Part shown: positions 63,556-64,000 of the stretch, in pieces
Layout: each line of letters begins with the position of its first letter
How positions within the stretch are numbered: position 1 is the first letter of the stretch
Assembly: GCA_038747545.1 (NCBI GenBank)
Contig: JBCDJT010000007.1
Location: 1-64,000, forward strand
Source: JBCCMF01 sp038747545
Lineage (GTDB): Bacteria > Bacteroidota > Rhodothermia > Rhodothermales > JBCCMF01
Direction of reading: 5' to 3'
DNA length: 64,000 nucleotides
Position numbers and translations under genes: made by a program
The notes under the pieces: generated by a model
What the model was told of the DNA's origin: nothing
Databases searched by the model: none
What the model saw: the letters and a program-made list of their open reading frames with translations, nothing else

Positions 63556-64000
63556 ATGAGACCCGCCATGACCACGCACCTGCCCGCCCGCCTCATGTAC
63601 CGCCTGCCGCAGCTGGTGATGGCACTCCTCCTGGCTACGCTCCTTGTGCCTGGCGCCTATGCACAAACAGACAATCACTTCGAAGGCGAGAGCGCAGGGG
63701 CAAACATCACTGAGGGCGACGAAAACGTGGCCGTCGGCGACTTTGCCGGGTTCTCACTAACGACGGCGGACTTGGTAACGCTCTTAGGCTACCAAGCGGG
63801 GTACAATGCCAACACGTTAGAGTTGGTCGCCATAGGCTACCAAGCTGGCTTCAACAACACGTTGGGTTCTGACAACACGTTCGTTGGCTTTGAAGCCGGC
63901 CTCGAAAACATTGGAGACGGCACCGCACTCGGCACCGACAACACGTTCGTCGGCTCCGAAGCCGGGCAAGAAAACACGACCGGCTACGACAACACGTTTC
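63556..64000 (+). CDS. Secreted S74-type fibre/adhesin protein, type C, copy 2 (3' truncated by window end)
   Basis: At least 148 codons from the ATG at 63556 (an ATG at 63568 is an alternative), open at the window edge. Signal LVMALLLATLLVPGAYAQ, mature start TDNHFEGESAGANITEGD, parallel to type C copy 1 (NHVEGDGAGQNINDG). Repeats LLGYQAGYNANTL, AIGYQAGFNNTLGSDNTFVG and NTFVGSEAGQENTTG follow. The S74 domain itself is beyond the window, so its presence is inferred from the paralogues. Confidence 0.85.
   Translation, partial: MRPAMTTHLPARLMYRLPQLVMALLLATLLVPGAYAQTDNHFEGESAGANITEGDENVAVGDFAGFSLTTADLVTLLGYQAGYNANTLELVAIGYQAGFNNTLGSDNTFVGFEAGLENIGDGTALGTDNTFVGSEAGQENTTGYDNTF

Larger units (their letters stand above)
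54382..64000 (+). repeat. Duplicated HTCS-S74 cassette, copy 2 (runs off the window)
   Basis: Same gene order as copy 1: HTCS-2, 56-residue protein, S74 types A, B and C. Spacers are longer here, because the A-B spacer has gained one family 2 and one family 1 inverted-repeat element. The type C gene is cut by the window end, so further copies beyond are possible. Confidence 0.85.

Noticed and set aside
48700..64000. Regularly spaced repeats suggesting a CRISPR array
   Set aside because: They are protein-level NTFxG/AG repeats inside open S74 reading frames, with codon-level variation and no constant spacer length.
48612..64000. Prophage tail-fibre region
   Set aside because: S74 is common in phages, but there are no capsid, tail, terminase or integrase genes, and all proteins have Sec signal peptides.

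Overview
The window looks like chromosomal DNA of a GC-rich member of the Rhodothermota/Bacteroidota lineage (Rhodothermia-like, the group of Salinibacter and Rhodothermus). This is inferred from the gene repertoire: a PorZ-like protein with a type IX secretion C-terminal domain, hybrid two-component systems with beta-propeller sensors, orphan FtsX/MacB-type permeases, VPS10/BNR-repeat proteins, a Wzi-family capsule protein, the menaquinone genes menF-menD, and few clear Shine-Dalgarno sites. No rRNA, tRNA, CRISPR array or transposase was recognised.

Layout. 0.3-5 kb: a PilJ-type chemoreceptor, convergent with a PorZ-like T9SS protein. 5-9 kb: ribH, a PHP-family phosphatase, a Tat-type nucleoside hydrolase, a divergent EamA-like transporter and a frameshifted DUF4230 gene. 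9.2-13.7 kb: a membrane protein, a histidine phosphatase, menF and menD in a tight run. 13.8-18.6 kb: a YceI lipoprotein, mpl, a PqqB-like lipoprotein, and a LOG protein translationally coupled to a DinB protein. 18.7-20.4 kb: amt-glnK. 20.4-24.1 kb: DUF1501, DUF937 and two paralogous lipoproteins separated by a strong hairpin. 24.3-30.3 kb: an FtsX-like permease, a DUF1080 protein, a TlpA-like thioredoxin, a DUF5715 protein and an orphan ABC solute-binding protein. 30.3-36 kb: an envelope cluster (Wzi-like protein, small barrel, TonB-receptor-like protein) divergent from a polyprenyl-phosphate sugar transferase. 36-43.7 kb: an HxlR regulator with an NAD(P)-binding protein, a large VPS10/BNR protein, a BrnT-like toxin with an XRE antitoxin, a SpoIIE-type phosphatase and an SDR epimerase.

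The striking part is 43.7 kb to the window end. A five-gene cassette of about 10 kb is present twice in tandem: a giant hybrid two-component system (HTCS), a conserved 56-residue small protein, and three secreted proteins (types A, B, C) built of beta-roll repeats, YadA-head-like repeats, a Peptidase_S74 intramolecular chaperone domain and a C-terminal coiled coil. The second copy runs off the window inside its type C gene. The HTCS promoters are conserved, including an inverted repeat with a compensatory base-pair change. Two families of about 100-bp GC-rich inverted-repeat elements occupy the spacers. One S74 protein appears to be a mosaic of types B and C. My inference is that each HTCS senses an extracellular ligand and controls its own set of S74-processed surface fibres or adhesins; I am not aware of a described system with this organisation.
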